This document shows positions 16,378-24,757 of a stretch of 64,000 nt of DNA, in pieces. The notes under the pieces were generated by a model. That model was not told the origin of the DNA and made no database searches. It saw only the letters and a program-made list of their open reading frames with translations. This DNA comes from a bacterium. Lineage in GTDB: Bacteria; Sysuimicrobiota; Sysuimicrobiia; Sysuimicrobiales; Segetimicrobiaceae. The first letter of the stretch is position 1, and the number at the start of each line of letters is the position of its first letter. A program made the position numbers and the translations under genes. The stretch covers positions 186,001 through 250,000 of the forward strand of contig DATGHU010000044.1 of the NCBI GenBank assembly GCA_035307765.1. Direction: 5' to 3'.

Positions 16378-17391
16378 ATGCGGCGCCGGTGGGGGCTCTG
16401 GGTGATGATCCTGGCGGGGGTCGCGCTGGCGACGGCTCTGCCCGCGGCCCGGGCGCAACCCGATCCCGTCGCCGCCGCCCGGCAGGAGGGGCGCGTCGTC
16501 GTCTACGGCTCGCTTGAATCCCCGATCTTCGAGGTTATCCAGCAGCTGTTCAAGGAGAAGTACGGGATTCCCGTGGAGTATTTCCGGTTGGCCACGAACC
16601 GGCTTCTGGATCGCGTCCTGACCGAGGTGCGGGCCGGCAAGCCGCAGTTCGATGTCGTCCTCACGAACCTCAGCCCGATGCTGATCATGAAGCAGGCGGG
16701 CGCGTTCGGGCGCTACACGTCCCCGTCGTATGCGGCGTTCCCCCCCGCCAGCCTGGACAAGGACGGCGTCCTGTCGCCTCCCTACCGCGCGGTGGTCATC
16801 AGCATCCTCTACAACACCCGGCTGGTCACGGCGGACGAGGCGCCGCGGACGCTCGAAGATCTGCTCGCCCCGAAGTGGAAGGGGAAGATCGTCATGCCCG
16901 ATCCCACCGAGCACATCACCGCGGCGATCTGGTTGGCCAATCTGCAGAGCGTGATGGGGCCACGGTATCGGTCGTTTGTGGAGGGGCTGGCCGGCCAGGC
17001 GGTGCTGGTGGATTCGTTCGACCCGGCGATGCAGAAGATCGTCGCCGGCGAGTACCCGTTGGGCTTGACCTACGTGAAGTACGTCTACATCATGGGAAAG
17101 CAGGGGGCGCCGATCGACTACGTGCGCCTCAACCCGATGCTCGCGGAAGCCCACCATGTCGCCCTGGGCATCCGGCCGAGCCACCCCAACGCCGCGCGCC
17201 TCTTCATCGATCTGTTCACCTCACGCCTGGGGCTGCTCACGCTCGCGCAGGCGGGGGAGTTCGTGCTCGTCCCCGGTATCTACCCCCCGATCAAGGACGC
17301 GAAGACGCTCCATCTCCGGCTGATGCGTGATCTGGACGATCAGCAGCTCCGGGCCTGGCGGGGTGAGTTCGGGACGTTCTTCCGGCATTGA
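16378..17391 (+). CDS. ABC substrate-binding protein, iron type
   Basis: A 337-residue exported binding protein. The signal peptide is MRRRWGLWVMILAGVALA followed by an AARA cleavage region at about residue 26. Mature blocks include VVVYGSLESPIFEVIQQLFK, GIPVEYFRLATNRLLDRV, a central LNPMLAEAHHVALG region, and PNAARLFIDLFTSRLG near the C-terminus, typical of the Fe3+/organic-ligand type 2 binding fold. ATG 16378 has GGGAGG five bases upstream. It is separated from the permease by 63 bases and belongs to the same importer. The conserved tyrosines of classical Fe3+ binders are not obvious, so the ligand may not be iron. Confidence 0.87.
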   Translation: MRRRWGLWVMILAGVALATALPAARAQPDPVAAARQEGRVVVYGSLESPIFEVIQQLFKEKYGIPVEYFRLATNRLLDRVLTEVRAGKPQFDVVLTNLSPMLIMKQAGAFGRYTSPSYAAFPPASLDKDGVLSPPYRAVVISILYNTRLVTADEAPRTLEDLLAPKWKGKIVMPDPTEHITAAIWLANLQSVMGPRYRSFVEGLAGQAVLVDSFDPAMQKIVAGEYPLGLTYVKYVYIMGKQGAPIDYVRLNPMLAEAHHVALGIRPSHPNAARLFIDLFTSRLGLLTLAQAGEFVLVPGIYPPIKDAKTLHLRLMRDLDDQQLRAWRGEFGTFFRH

Positions 17392-17583
17392 GGCGGGCGG
17401 GACGATGACCGGCGCGGACCGGCGCGGCTGCGGCACCGAGCACGGCTCCGATCTGATCGTCGACATGCCCCGCGCCCTCGGTGTCGAGTGCGGGGGTTTC
17501 AACCCGGGCGCGGCGGTTCGCGGGCTCCACGACTCCCGCGTGGACTGCGGAGGCAACACCCGCCCGGGCGACGGAGGACCCCG

Positions 17584-18597
17584 ATGATCATCGACTTCCA
17601 GCACCACTTCGTGCCCCTGGAGTTGGCCGCGCGCAGGGGGTTCGCGGCCGGGGAGCGGCGCAACCTGATCGAGGGCGGAATCCCCAAGTTCACGCTGCAC
17701 GACAAGCTGTACGATCTCGATGCACAGCTGCGGGACCTGGATCAGGCCGGCATCGACCTCGCCGTCCTCACCTGCAATCTGGGGTGGGACGCGCCGCTCG
17801 AGGAGTGCCGGCTGATCAACGAGCGGCTGTCGGAGATCCAGGCCCGGTACCCGCGGCGGTTCGTCGGGATGGCGCACGCGCCCATCGTCGAGGAGGGCGG
17901 CCTGCGGGAGGTGGAGCGGGCGGCGCGCGAGTTGAACCTCCGCGGTGTGTCGATCGCCTCGCAGGTCGGCGGGCTGCTCCTGGATGCCCCGCCGCTGATG
18001 CCGTTCTATCGGACGGCGTGCGCGCTGGACCTCGCGGTGCACGTGCACCCCGCGATGATCCCCGCGGGATACGCGTGCCTCGGCGACTACGACCTGGCGC
18101 GGATCGTCGGCCGCGAGATGGACCTCCAGCTCGCCGTGTCCCGGGTGATCGCCGGGCGGGTGATGGAGGAGTTTCCGACCCTGAAGCTGGTTTTCGCGCA
18201 CTTCGGTGGTGGGGTCGCCGCGATCAAGGAGCGGCTGGAGGCCAAAGCCGGACGGTTCGGGACCCTGCGCCGGCCGTTCGCAGAGTCCTTCGACCGCCTC
18301 TACTTCGACCTGGCCGGATTCGAGGGGGGAGCGGTCGCCTTGCGGTGCGCGCTCGCCGGCATCCGGCCCGACCGGCTGCTCTTTGCCACCGATTACCCCC
18401 AGGATTTCACGGGGGCGACGACCCAGACCGGCAAGGGCGTGTCGAGCATCCGCGACTACACGGGATTGGTTCGGACACTGGCGGGATCGGAGGCCGCGGC
18501 GCGCGCCATTCTGGGGGAGACCGCGGCCGGCCTCCTCCGGCTGGAGACCTGGGGCCGGGAGCCCTCGGGGCGCGAGTCGGCCCCGGGCACGGCGTGA
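17584..18597 (+). CDS. amidohydrolase family protein, ACMSD-like
   Basis: A 337-residue TIM-barrel protein of the amidohydrolase-2 group, which holds both hydrolases and non-oxidative decarboxylases (ACMSD, gamma-resorcylate decarboxylase). Seen: IIDFQHHFVP at the start, AVHVHPAMIPAGY near residue 157, VFAHFGGGVAAIKERL near 204, and FATDYPQDF near 265 with the metal-site Asp. The usual N-terminal His-x-His reads Gln-His-His, so one metal ligand appears changed. ATG 17584 has GGAGG eight bases upstream. It lies 14 bases before a canonical UbiD gene, so the two probably act on one pathway. A 192-base gap upstream holds nothing I can identify. Confidence 0.85.
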   Translation: MIIDFQHHFVPLELAARRGFAAGERRNLIEGGIPKFTLHDKLYDLDAQLRDLDQAGIDLAVLTCNLGWDAPLEECRLINERLSEIQARYPRRFVGMAHAPIVEEGGLREVERAARELNLRGVSIASQVGGLLLDAPPLMPFYRTACALDLAVHVHPAMIPAGYACLGDYDLARIVGREMDLQLAVSRVIAGRVMEEFPTLKLVFAHFGGGVAAIKERLEAKAGRFGTLRRPFAESFDRLYFDLAGFEGGAVALRCALAGIRPDRLLFATDYPQDFTGATTQTGKGVSSIRDYTGLVRTLAGSEAAARAILGETAAGLLRLETWGREPSGRESAPGTA

Positions 18598-18611
18598 AGA
18601 GGAGAGAACCG

Positions 18612-20033
18612 ATGAGCGATCGCGACTTGCGGGAGTGGATGACCCAGGTGGAGGAGCTGGGAGAACTCAAGGCCGTCGAGGAGGCCCACTGGGACGTCGA
18701 GATCGGGGTGATCACCGAGATCGTAATGAACCGCCACGGCCCGGCGCTGTTGTTCGACAACATCCCGGGGTATCCGGCGGGTCACCGGATCCTCGCCAAC
18801 GCCCTCGGCGGGCCGAAGCGCCTGGCCCATACGTTGGGGCTGCCCCCCGATCGCGACCTGAAGGCGCTCCTGAAACTGTGGCAGGAGAAGAATCGAGCGT
18901 TGCGGCCGATTCCCCCCCGGGTCGTGAAAGACGGTCCGGTGCTGGAGAACGTCCACCGGGGAGGGGAGATCGATCTATTGACGTTTCCCGTTCCGAAGTG
19001 GCACGAGCACGACGGCGGCCGGTACATCGGCACCGGCAGTGTGGACATCACCCGCGACCCCGACGAGGGGTGGGTGAATTTGGGATGCTACCGGGTGATG
19101 GTGCACGACCGGAACCACGTCGGCTTCTACATTTCCCCCGGCAAGCAGGGACGGATTCAGCGGGACAAATGGTTCGCCCGGGGGGGGCCGATGCCGGTCG
19201 CAATGTCCTTCGGTCACGATCCGGCCATCTTCATGGCGGGATCGCTTGAGATCCCCTGGGGAATGTCCGAATACGATTGGGTGGGGGGGGTGCGGGGGTC
19301 CGCCGTTGACGTGATCGAGGGGCCGATCACCGGGCTCCCCATCCCCGCGGCGGCCGAGATCGTGATCGAGGGATTCGTGGACCCGACCCACAAGCTGCCG
19401 GAGGGGCCCTTCGGGGAGTGGACGGGGTACTACGCCAGCGCGCGGCGGGAAGAGCCGGTGGTCGAGGTCGTCGGGCTCTACCACCGTCACCGCCCGATCC
19501 TGCTGGGCTCCCCTCCGGTCAAGCCCCCCTCCGAGCTGGCCTACTACCGCGCCTTCCTCCGCGCCGCGGCGATCGACGAGCAGCTCAGGCTGGCCGGCAT
19601 CCCGGACGTCGCCGGGGTATGGTGTCACGAGGTGGGCGGGTCCCGATTGTTCACGGCGGTCGCGATCACGCAGCGCTACCCCGGACACGCGAAGCAGGCC
19701 GCGATCGTGGCCTCGCAGTGTCACGCCGGGGCGTATCTGGGCCGCTTCGCGGTGGTGGTCGACGAGGACATCGATGTGATGAACCTCGAGGAGGTGATGT
19801 GGGCGATCTGTACCCGCTGTGATCCGGAGAGGGACATCGACATCCTCCGGCGATGCTGGAGCGGCCCGCTGGACCCGATCATCCCGCCCGAGCGGAAGGG
19901 CCTGAACTCTCGGGCGATCATCGATGCGACCCGGCCGTTCGAGTGGCGCGATCAGTTCCCCCGCGTGGCCGAATCCAGCCCGGAGCGGCGGAACGCGGTC
20001 CTGGCGAAGTGGGGCCGCACCATCCTCTCGTAG
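18612..20033 (+). CDS. UbiD family decarboxylase (canonical)
   Basis: A 473-residue prenylated-FMN-dependent decarboxylase, paralogous to the one at 10571. The active-site set is intact: Arg161 in GCYRVMVHDRN, and Glu264 and Glu269 in EGPFGEWTGYY. Other shared blocks are DLREWMTQVEELGELK, FPVPKWHEHDGGRYIGT, RYPGHAKQA and VVVDEDIDVM. GAGGAGAG precedes ATG 18612. It follows the ACMSD-like amidohydrolase by 14 bases. Substrate unknown; the partner suggests a carboxylated aromatic or heterocycle, which is inference. Confidence 0.92.
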   Translation: MSDRDLREWMTQVEELGELKAVEEAHWDVEIGVITEIVMNRHGPALLFDNIPGYPAGHRILANALGGPKRLAHTLGLPPDRDLKALLKLWQEKNRALRPIPPRVVKDGPVLENVHRGGEIDLLTFPVPKWHEHDGGRYIGTGSVDITRDPDEGWVNLGCYRVMVHDRNHVGFYISPGKQGRIQRDKWFARGGPMPVAMSFGHDPAIFMAGSLEIPWGMSEYDWVGGVRGSAVDVIEGPITGLPIPAAAEIVIEGFVDPTHKLPEGPFGEWTGYYASARREEPVVEVVGLYHRHRPILLGSPPVKPPSELAYYRAFLRAAAIDEQLRLAGIPDVAGVWCHEVGGSRLFTAVAITQRYPGHAKQAAIVASQCHAGAYLGRFAVVVDEDIDVMNLEEVMWAICTRCDPERDIDILRRCWSGPLDPIIPPERKGLNSRAIIDATRPFEWRDQFPRVAESSPERRNAVLAKWGRTILS

Positions 20034-20047
20034 GATGGCGAGGGAGC

Positions 20048-20164
20048 GTGTCGATCGCGTACCGTGACCCGCGGGTGCACCTGACGCTGCTGGGGGAGGC
20101 CGGCACGCCGCACCGCGTCCGCGCGGAGGTGGACAAGACCTGGGCGACCGCCCGGCGCCGATGA
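20048..20164 (+). CDS. possible 38-residue open frame
   Basis: A short frame from GTG 20048 that ends in an ATGA overlap with the next gene. The product begins MSIAYRDPRVHLTLL and is otherwise unremarkable; I recognise no family. The overlap with the following start is the common coupling pattern in this genome, which is the only argument in its favour. It could equally be the tail of a lost gene or chance. Confidence 0.22.
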   Translation: MSIAYRDPRVHLTLLGEAGTPHRVRAEVDKTWATARRR

Positions 20165-20613
20165 AGACGCTCCCCAGCTTCTCCGACCGGCTCGCCGCCC
20201 TCCTCATGGCCGGAACCCCCGCGGTGCTGGTCACCGTCGGAGGGGACGGGTGGGGTCACGCGGCGATGACCTGGGCCGCGGCGGACGACCCGCAGCGCGT
20301 GCGCTTCGGGGTCGACCACGGGAGCGCGACCCTGGCCAATCTGGAGCGCGACGGTCGGGCCGCCCTGCAGATCATCGGCACGGACAACATCCTGGCCCTG
20401 ATCAAGGGGCGAGCCCGGGTGAGGCGAGCGCGGATCGCCGCCGCACCGTTTCCGATGGCGCTGTGGGAGATCGCGGTGACCGAGGTCAAGGACCAGTCGT
20501 GGGGGCCGGTCGTCGTCGCTCCGCTGGCCTACGAATGGATCGGCCCGGAAGCCGCGACGCTGCGTCGCATCGAGCAGGCGGTGCTCGCCGAGCTGCGTGA
20601 CTGGTCGGGGTGA
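20161..20613 (+). CDS. pyridoxamine 5'-phosphate oxidase-like flavin-binding protein
   Basis: A 150-residue split-barrel protein. Seen: PAVLVTVGGDGWGHAAMTWAAADD, then VRFGVDHGSATLANLERDGRAAL, which is the usual substrate-proximal strand pair and the STxxNLxRDGR flavin-binding pattern. The C-terminal half (VKDQSWGPVVVAPLAYEWIG) completes the barrel. It is distinct from the paralogue at 1033. It lies downstream of UbiD on the same strand and convergent with the ABC permease. A flavin- or F420-dependent reductase role is possible; the substrate is unknown. Confidence 0.78.
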   Translation: MKTLPSFSDRLAALLMAGTPAVLVTVGGDGWGHAAMTWAAADDPQRVRFGVDHGSATLANLERDGRAALQIIGTDNILALIKGRARVRRARIAAAPFPMALWEIAVTEVKDQSWGPVVVAPLAYEWIGPEAATLRRIEQAVLAELRDWSG

Positions 20614-20661
20614 CGTCGCCGGTCCACGGGGTTGTCCGGGGCCGGTGGGCGGCGGGATCCG

Positions 20662-21504
20662 CTACCCGTGATGCAGCGGCTTCCAGGATTCGAACCGCAG
20701 TTCCAGCTGCCGCAGCGCCCACATCATGAGGATGGCGGACGTGGCCAGCATCCCGATGCCGACAAAGACGCGGTCGGTCTGGAAGGTTTCGCCGGCGACG
20801 GCGATTTCGTAACCGATCCCCGCCGTCGCTGCGGTCAGCTCGCCGACCACGATCCCCACCAGCGCCTGGCCGACCCCGAGCCGCAGCCCGGCGATCAAGA
20901 ACGGCACGGCGCCGGGCAGAACGATCGTGGCGAAGATCTGGCGGTTGTTGGCACCGAAGGATCGAGCCGTCCGGATCAGCGACTCGTCGGCGGCGCGCAC
21001 GCCGGCCTCGGTGCTGATGAGGATCTGGAAGACGGCCACCAGGAAGACCACGGCGATCTTCGACCACACGCCGATGCCGAGCCAGATGATGAACAGCGGG
21101 GCGAGCGCAATCCGCGGCGTCGAGTAGAGCGCGGAGACGAACGGCTGGAGGGCGGCGTCCAGGTCCCGGTACCAGCCCATCGCCACCCCGAGCAGGATGC
21201 CCACGACCACGGCCAGCGCGTATCCCGCCAGGAACTCGCCGCCGCTCACCCGGATGTCCTTGCCCAGGCTCCCCTCGTGCAGCATCTGCACGAACGTTGA
21301 GGCGACTCGGCTGGGGGAGCTGGTGAACAGCGGGTTGACGAGCCCAAACCGCACCACCCCTTCCCAGGCGGTGAGGGACAGGACCACGGAAACGGTCCCG
21401 ATGATCCGGGCGCGAACGGCGGGGGAACTCCTGCGGGTTCCCGGCCGACGGGGGATGGGGGGGGCCTCGCCGCGGTCCCGTCCCAGCGCCTTCTCTTCAA
21501 ACAT
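20662..21504 (-). CDS. ABC transporter permease, taurine/sulfonate/nitrate (SsuC/TauC) type
   Basis: A 280-residue permease with about six membrane helices. The EAA loop is RTARSFGANNRQIFATIVLP near residue 178, and the preceding TPRIALAPLFIIWLGIGVWSK is diagnostic of the SsuC/TauC branch. It starts at ATG 21504, overlapping the end of the ATPase gene by eight bases. The binding protein is encoded divergently at 22416. This branch carries sulfonates, nitrate, cyanate, riboflavin or pyrimidine precursors; the substrate here is not known. Confidence 0.9.
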   Translation of the reverse strand: MFEEKALGRDRGEAPPIPRRPGTRRSSPAVRARIIGTVSVVLSLTAWEGVVRFGLVNPLFTSSPSRVASTFVQMLHEGSLGKDIRVSGGEFLAGYALAVVVGILLGVAMGWYRDLDAALQPFVSALYSTPRIALAPLFIIWLGIGVWSKIAVVFLVAVFQILISTEAGVRAADESLIRTARSFGANNRQIFATIVLPGAVPFLIAGLRLGVGQALVGIVVGELTAATAGIGYEIAVAGETFQTDRVFVGIGMLATSAILMMWALRQLELRFESWKPLHHG

Positions 21505-22294
21505 GCGGCATGCCCCGGTAGGCCAGGCGCGCTTCCTCCTCGATCAGCGCCCAGATCCGGTCCTCGAGCTCCAGAAACGGCACGGTCCGCTTCACGCGGA
21601 GATCTCGCGGGCGGGGGAACGTGACGGGGAGGATGCTCTTCACCCGTCCGGGGCGGGCCGAGAGCACGACCACCCGATCGGCCAGGTAGATCGCCTCGTT
21701 GATCTGATGTGTGATGAACACCGCGGTGCGGCGGGTTTCCTGCCAGATCCGCATCAGCTCGGCCTGCATGAACTCGCGGGTCTGGGCGTCGAGGGCGGCA
21801 AAGGGTTCGTCCAGCAGGATGACCTCCGCGTCCATCACCAGGGCCCGCGCCAGGTTCACCCGCTGCAGCATCCCGCCGGAGAGCTCGGCCGGGTGATAGC
21901 GCTCGAATCCCGACAGGCCGACGAGACGGATCATCTCGAGGGCGCGGGGCACCGCGTCGCGCCGCGGGAGGCCCTGCAGTTCCAGCCCGTAGGTCACGTT
22001 CCGCAGGACGGTCCGCCAGGGCAGCAGCGACGGGCTTTGGAACACCATGGCGCGGTCGCGTCCCGGGCGGACGATCGGGCGGCCGTCGAGCAGAATCCGC
22101 CCCCCCGTCACCGGGAGCAGGCCGTCCAGGCAGTGCAGAAACGTCGTCTTGCCGCAGCCGCTCGGCCCGACCAGGCACAGGAACTCGCCGGGCTGCACGT
22201 CCACCGAAAACCCGTCCAGCGCGAGGGTCGTCACCCCGGTCCGCGGATTCTCGTACCGGACGGTGACGTCGATCGCTTCCACCTTCGCTCTCAC
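21497..22294 (-). CDS. ABC transporter ATPase, taurine/sulfonate/nitrate (SsuB/TauB) type
   Basis: A 265-residue ATPase. Walker A GPSGCGKTT is at 43-51, the Q-loop MVFQSPSLLPW follows, then signature LSGGMLQR and Walker B VILLDEPFAALD with FITHQINEA as switch region. GTG 22294 is taken as start because homology begins right after it; GTG 22282 is also possible. It is the first gene of the minus-strand pair with the permease and shares a 121-base divergent gap with the binding-protein gene. Confidence 0.9.
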   Translation of the reverse strand: MRAKVEAIDVTVRYENPRTGVTTLALDGFSVDVQPGEFLCLVGPSGCGKTTFLHCLDGLLPVTGGRILLDGRPIVRPGRDRAMVFQSPSLLPWRTVLRNVTYGLELQGLPRRDAVPRALEMIRLVGLSGFERYHPAELSGGMLQRVNLARALVMDAEVILLDEPFAALDAQTREFMQAELMRIWQETRRTAVFITHQINEAIYLADRVVVLSARPGRVKSILPVTFPRPRDLRVKRTVPFLELEDRIWALIEEEARLAYRGMPHV

Positions 22295-22415
22295 GGCTCG
22301 CCCCCGGGCGCGCGGATACCGGAGTATTACCGTGGGGCGCAAGCGGCTCCTGCAGGGAGCGCCCGCCGCTGCCTCGAAGCAAGCCACCGACGCCACCCGA
22401 GAGGGGGAAACGATC

Positions 22416-23420
22416 GTGCGGATGTCGGTCAGCCGGCGCGATTTCCTTGGGATCTCGGCGGGAGCGGTCCTGGCGGATCTGCTCGCCGCGAGCCGCGCGC
22501 CCGCGGCGGAGGTGTTGACCTCCCTCAAGGTCGGCATGTCCTTCTCCAACCTCGACGCGGTGGCGGCCTGGATCGCCGAGGACAAGCACTTCTTCGAGCG
22601 GTACGGGCTCACCGTCAGCATCATCAACATCCAAGGCGGCGCTAAGACCGTCGCCGCGATGGCCGCCGGCGACGTGCCGATCGCGTTCATCGCCGCCGCC
22701 GACATCATCAACGCCCGGGTGAAGGGCCTGCCCCTCGAGATGATCGGCGGGCTGATCAACCGATTCCCGTACGATTTCGTCGTGGCGAAGAACATCACCA
22801 CCCCGTCGCAGCTCAAGGGGGCGAAAGGGGCGATCAGCGGGTTCGGCTCGTCGTCCGACTTCGCGGTCCGCTACGCCCTGACGAAACTGGGCGTCGACCC
22901 GCAGGACGTGACGCTGCTGCAGGCCGGCAACGAGACCTCCCGGTTGGCCGCGCTCAGTTCCGGCCAGATCCAGTTCACGGTCCTGACCGCCGGATTGGAC
23001 CTCGCCGCGTTCGACCTGGGGTACAAGCCGCTCGTCAAGCTGTACACCCTGGACCAGCCCTACCAGCACACAGGGATCGCGGCCAACATCACCTGGGCGA
23101 AGGCCCATCCGGCGCTCGTGGCCGGGTTCCTCAAAGCCGTCGTCACCGCCAACGTCTTCATCAAGAACCGCCTGAACATCGCCGCGGCGCTGGCGCTGAT
23201 CCATCCGCACCTGCCGATCAAGGAGGGCGAGCTGCGCGAGGGATTTCAGCTCTACCGGGACCAGTTCTACTCCGTCTACCCGCTGGTGACCCAACCCGGG
23301 CTGGAGTTCATCCTGCGCGCCCGGAAGATCGACCAGGCCGCCACGGATTTCTTCGACAACAGCTACGTGCAGGCGCTCCAAGACAGCAACTTCGCCGCGA
23401 CGGTCGAGAAGGCGCCCTGA
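22416..23420 (+). CDS. ABC substrate-binding protein, NMT1/TauA type, Tat-exported
   Basis: A 334-residue periplasmic binding protein of the NMT1/THI5-like type 2 fold. A twin-arginine signal is present: SRRDFLGISAGAVLADLLA, with an APAAE cleavage region at about residue 31. Mature blocks include LKVGMSFSNLDAVAAWIAED, FFERYGLTVSIINIQGGAK and AAGDVPIAFIAAADIINARVKG. GTG 22416 lies eight bases after GAGGGGG; ATG 22422 is the alternative. It is transcribed away from its presumed ATPase and permease partners. Tat export means folding before export. Confidence 0.9.
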   Translation: MRMSVSRRDFLGISAGAVLADLLAASRAPAAEVLTSLKVGMSFSNLDAVAAWIAEDKHFFERYGLTVSIINIQGGAKTVAAMAAGDVPIAFIAAADIINARVKGLPLEMIGGLINRFPYDFVVAKNITTPSQLKGAKGAISGFGSSSDFAVRYALTKLGVDPQDVTLLQAGNETSRLAALSSGQIQFTVLTAGLDLAAFDLGYKPLVKLYTLDQPYQHTGIAANITWAKAHPALVAGFLKAVVTANVFIKNRLNIAAALALIHPHLPIKEGELREGFQLYRDQFYSVYPLVTQPGLEFILRARKIDQAATDFFDNSYVQALQDSNFAATVEKAP

Positions 23421-23444
23421 CCCGCACCGCCCGGGTCCCGCGGG

Positions 23445-24668
23445 TCAGGGGACGGCGGCGGTCTCTCTCACGAAGAAGAGCACCACGCTTGCCAGCAGGT
23501 AGGAACTGACCATCAGCGCGAAGCCGGCCGGAAACCCCCAGCGCGCGATCGCCAGCCCGATCACCACTCCCCACACCGCGGCACCCGTAAACGAGACCAC
23601 GTAGAACAGGCTGAAGGCGCCGTCCCGCTCCTCGTCCGTGACGATGTCGGCCAGCAGCGCCTGCGACAGCGAGCTCTCATTGTACACCGCGAGGCTCAGC
23701 ACGATCAGCGCCGCCAGGATGCCGAGGAGGCTGGCCCCCGTCCGGGCGAGCCCCGTGGTGGCGATGGCGGAGATCCACAGCGAGGCGATCATCACCGGCC
23801 TGCGGCGCCCCATCCGGTCGGCGATGCGGCCGGCGAGCAGGGGAGAGATGACGCTGCCGGCGGCGAGGAGGGAGACGAAGGCGCCGGCGGTGGAGGGCGC
23901 GAGCCGGAGCCCGGAGAGAAGATAGAGAGGGACGTAGGTGAGGATGATCCCGAGGCCGCGCCCGCCGGAGGTCAGCGCGCGGCTCAGCATCAACGCCAGG
24001 ACATTCGGGTTGCGCGCCGCGGCCAGATACGGCGGGCGCGCCCCGGCGCCCTCCGACGGGAGCCGCGCCGGCGCCGGCCGCCGGTCGTCGGCCAGGAGCC
24101 AGAAGAGCAGCCCGACGACCACCCCCGGGATCGCGAACAGCATCAGGGTGTGGCGCCAGCCGACGCGGGGCAGGAGGATCCCCACCGCCAGCGGGGTCAG
24201 CACGGTCCCAATGTTGCCGCCCGAGAAGTGCAGGGCGAACGCGGAGGCTCGCCGCTTGCGCGGGTACCAATCCGCGAGCAGCGAGGAGCCGACCGGATGC
24301 TGCGGGCTCGTGGCGATGGCGGCGAGCAGCCGGAGCCCCAGGAGAGCGGCGAAGCTGCCCGCCAGCCCGGAAAGGCCGATCGACAGGCCGAGCAGCAGGT
24401 TGCCCCCGCCGCAGAGCGCCTTCCGCCGGAACCAGCGGGACAGCCAGCCCTGGACGCCCTGCAGGAGGCCCCCCACCACGCCGATCGCGCCGACCAGCAG
24501 GCCGATCTGCGCGTACCCGAAGCCGAGCGCCTGCATCGCCGCGGGGAAGATCAAGGGGTAGAGCGTGGGCTGAATGTGGGTGACGGCGTGTGCGCAGCTC
24601 AGCAGGGCCAGATCCTTCGCGTGCCGGTCGCCCTCCGGTCGCGCCCCCGCCTCGACGGCAGCGTCCAC
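23445..24668 (-). CDS. major facilitator superfamily transporter
   Basis: A 407-residue carrier with about twelve membrane helices. Seen: CAHAVTHIQPTLYPLIFP at the first helix, the loop-2 to loop-3 region WLSRWFRRKALCGGG, LADWYPRKRRASAFALHFSG in helix 4-5, and the repeat motif GRIADRMGRRRPVMIASLW near residue 280. It resembles the fosmidomycin-resistance/sugar-efflux-like MFS branch. GTG 24668 has GGAGG nine bases upstream. It is the second gene after the two-cupin protein (89-base gap) on the minus strand, so it may import or export that enzyme's substrate or product. Confidence 0.85.
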   Translation of the reverse strand: MDAAVEAGARPEGDRHAKDLALLSCAHAVTHIQPTLYPLIFPAAMQALGFGYAQIGLLVGAIGVVGGLLQGVQGWLSRWFRRKALCGGGNLLLGLSIGLSGLAGSFAALLGLRLLAAIATSPQHPVGSSLLADWYPRKRRASAFALHFSGGNIGTVLTPLAVGILLPRVGWRHTLMLFAIPGVVVGLLFWLLADDRRPAPARLPSEGAGARPPYLAAARNPNVLALMLSRALTSGGRGLGIILTYVPLYLLSGLRLAPSTAGAFVSLLAAGSVISPLLAGRIADRMGRRRPVMIASLWISAIATTGLARTGASLLGILAALIVLSLAVYNESSLSQALLADIVTDEERDGAFSLFYVVSFTGAAVWGVVIGLAIARWGFPAGFALMVSSYLLASVVLFFVRETAAVP

Positions 24669-24757
24669 TCGGGTGACCTCCGATCGCTACCCGCGGCGCC
24701 CGGCGGGGCGCGCGGACACGGCGGCGCCCCCCGCGCCCATCGCGATGATGCCGAGCC

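Noticed and set aside
17481-20033. A fused protein ending in UbiD
   Set aside because: The first part is an out-of-frame reading of the amidohydrolase gene; UbiD has its own start and ribosome-binding site at 18612.
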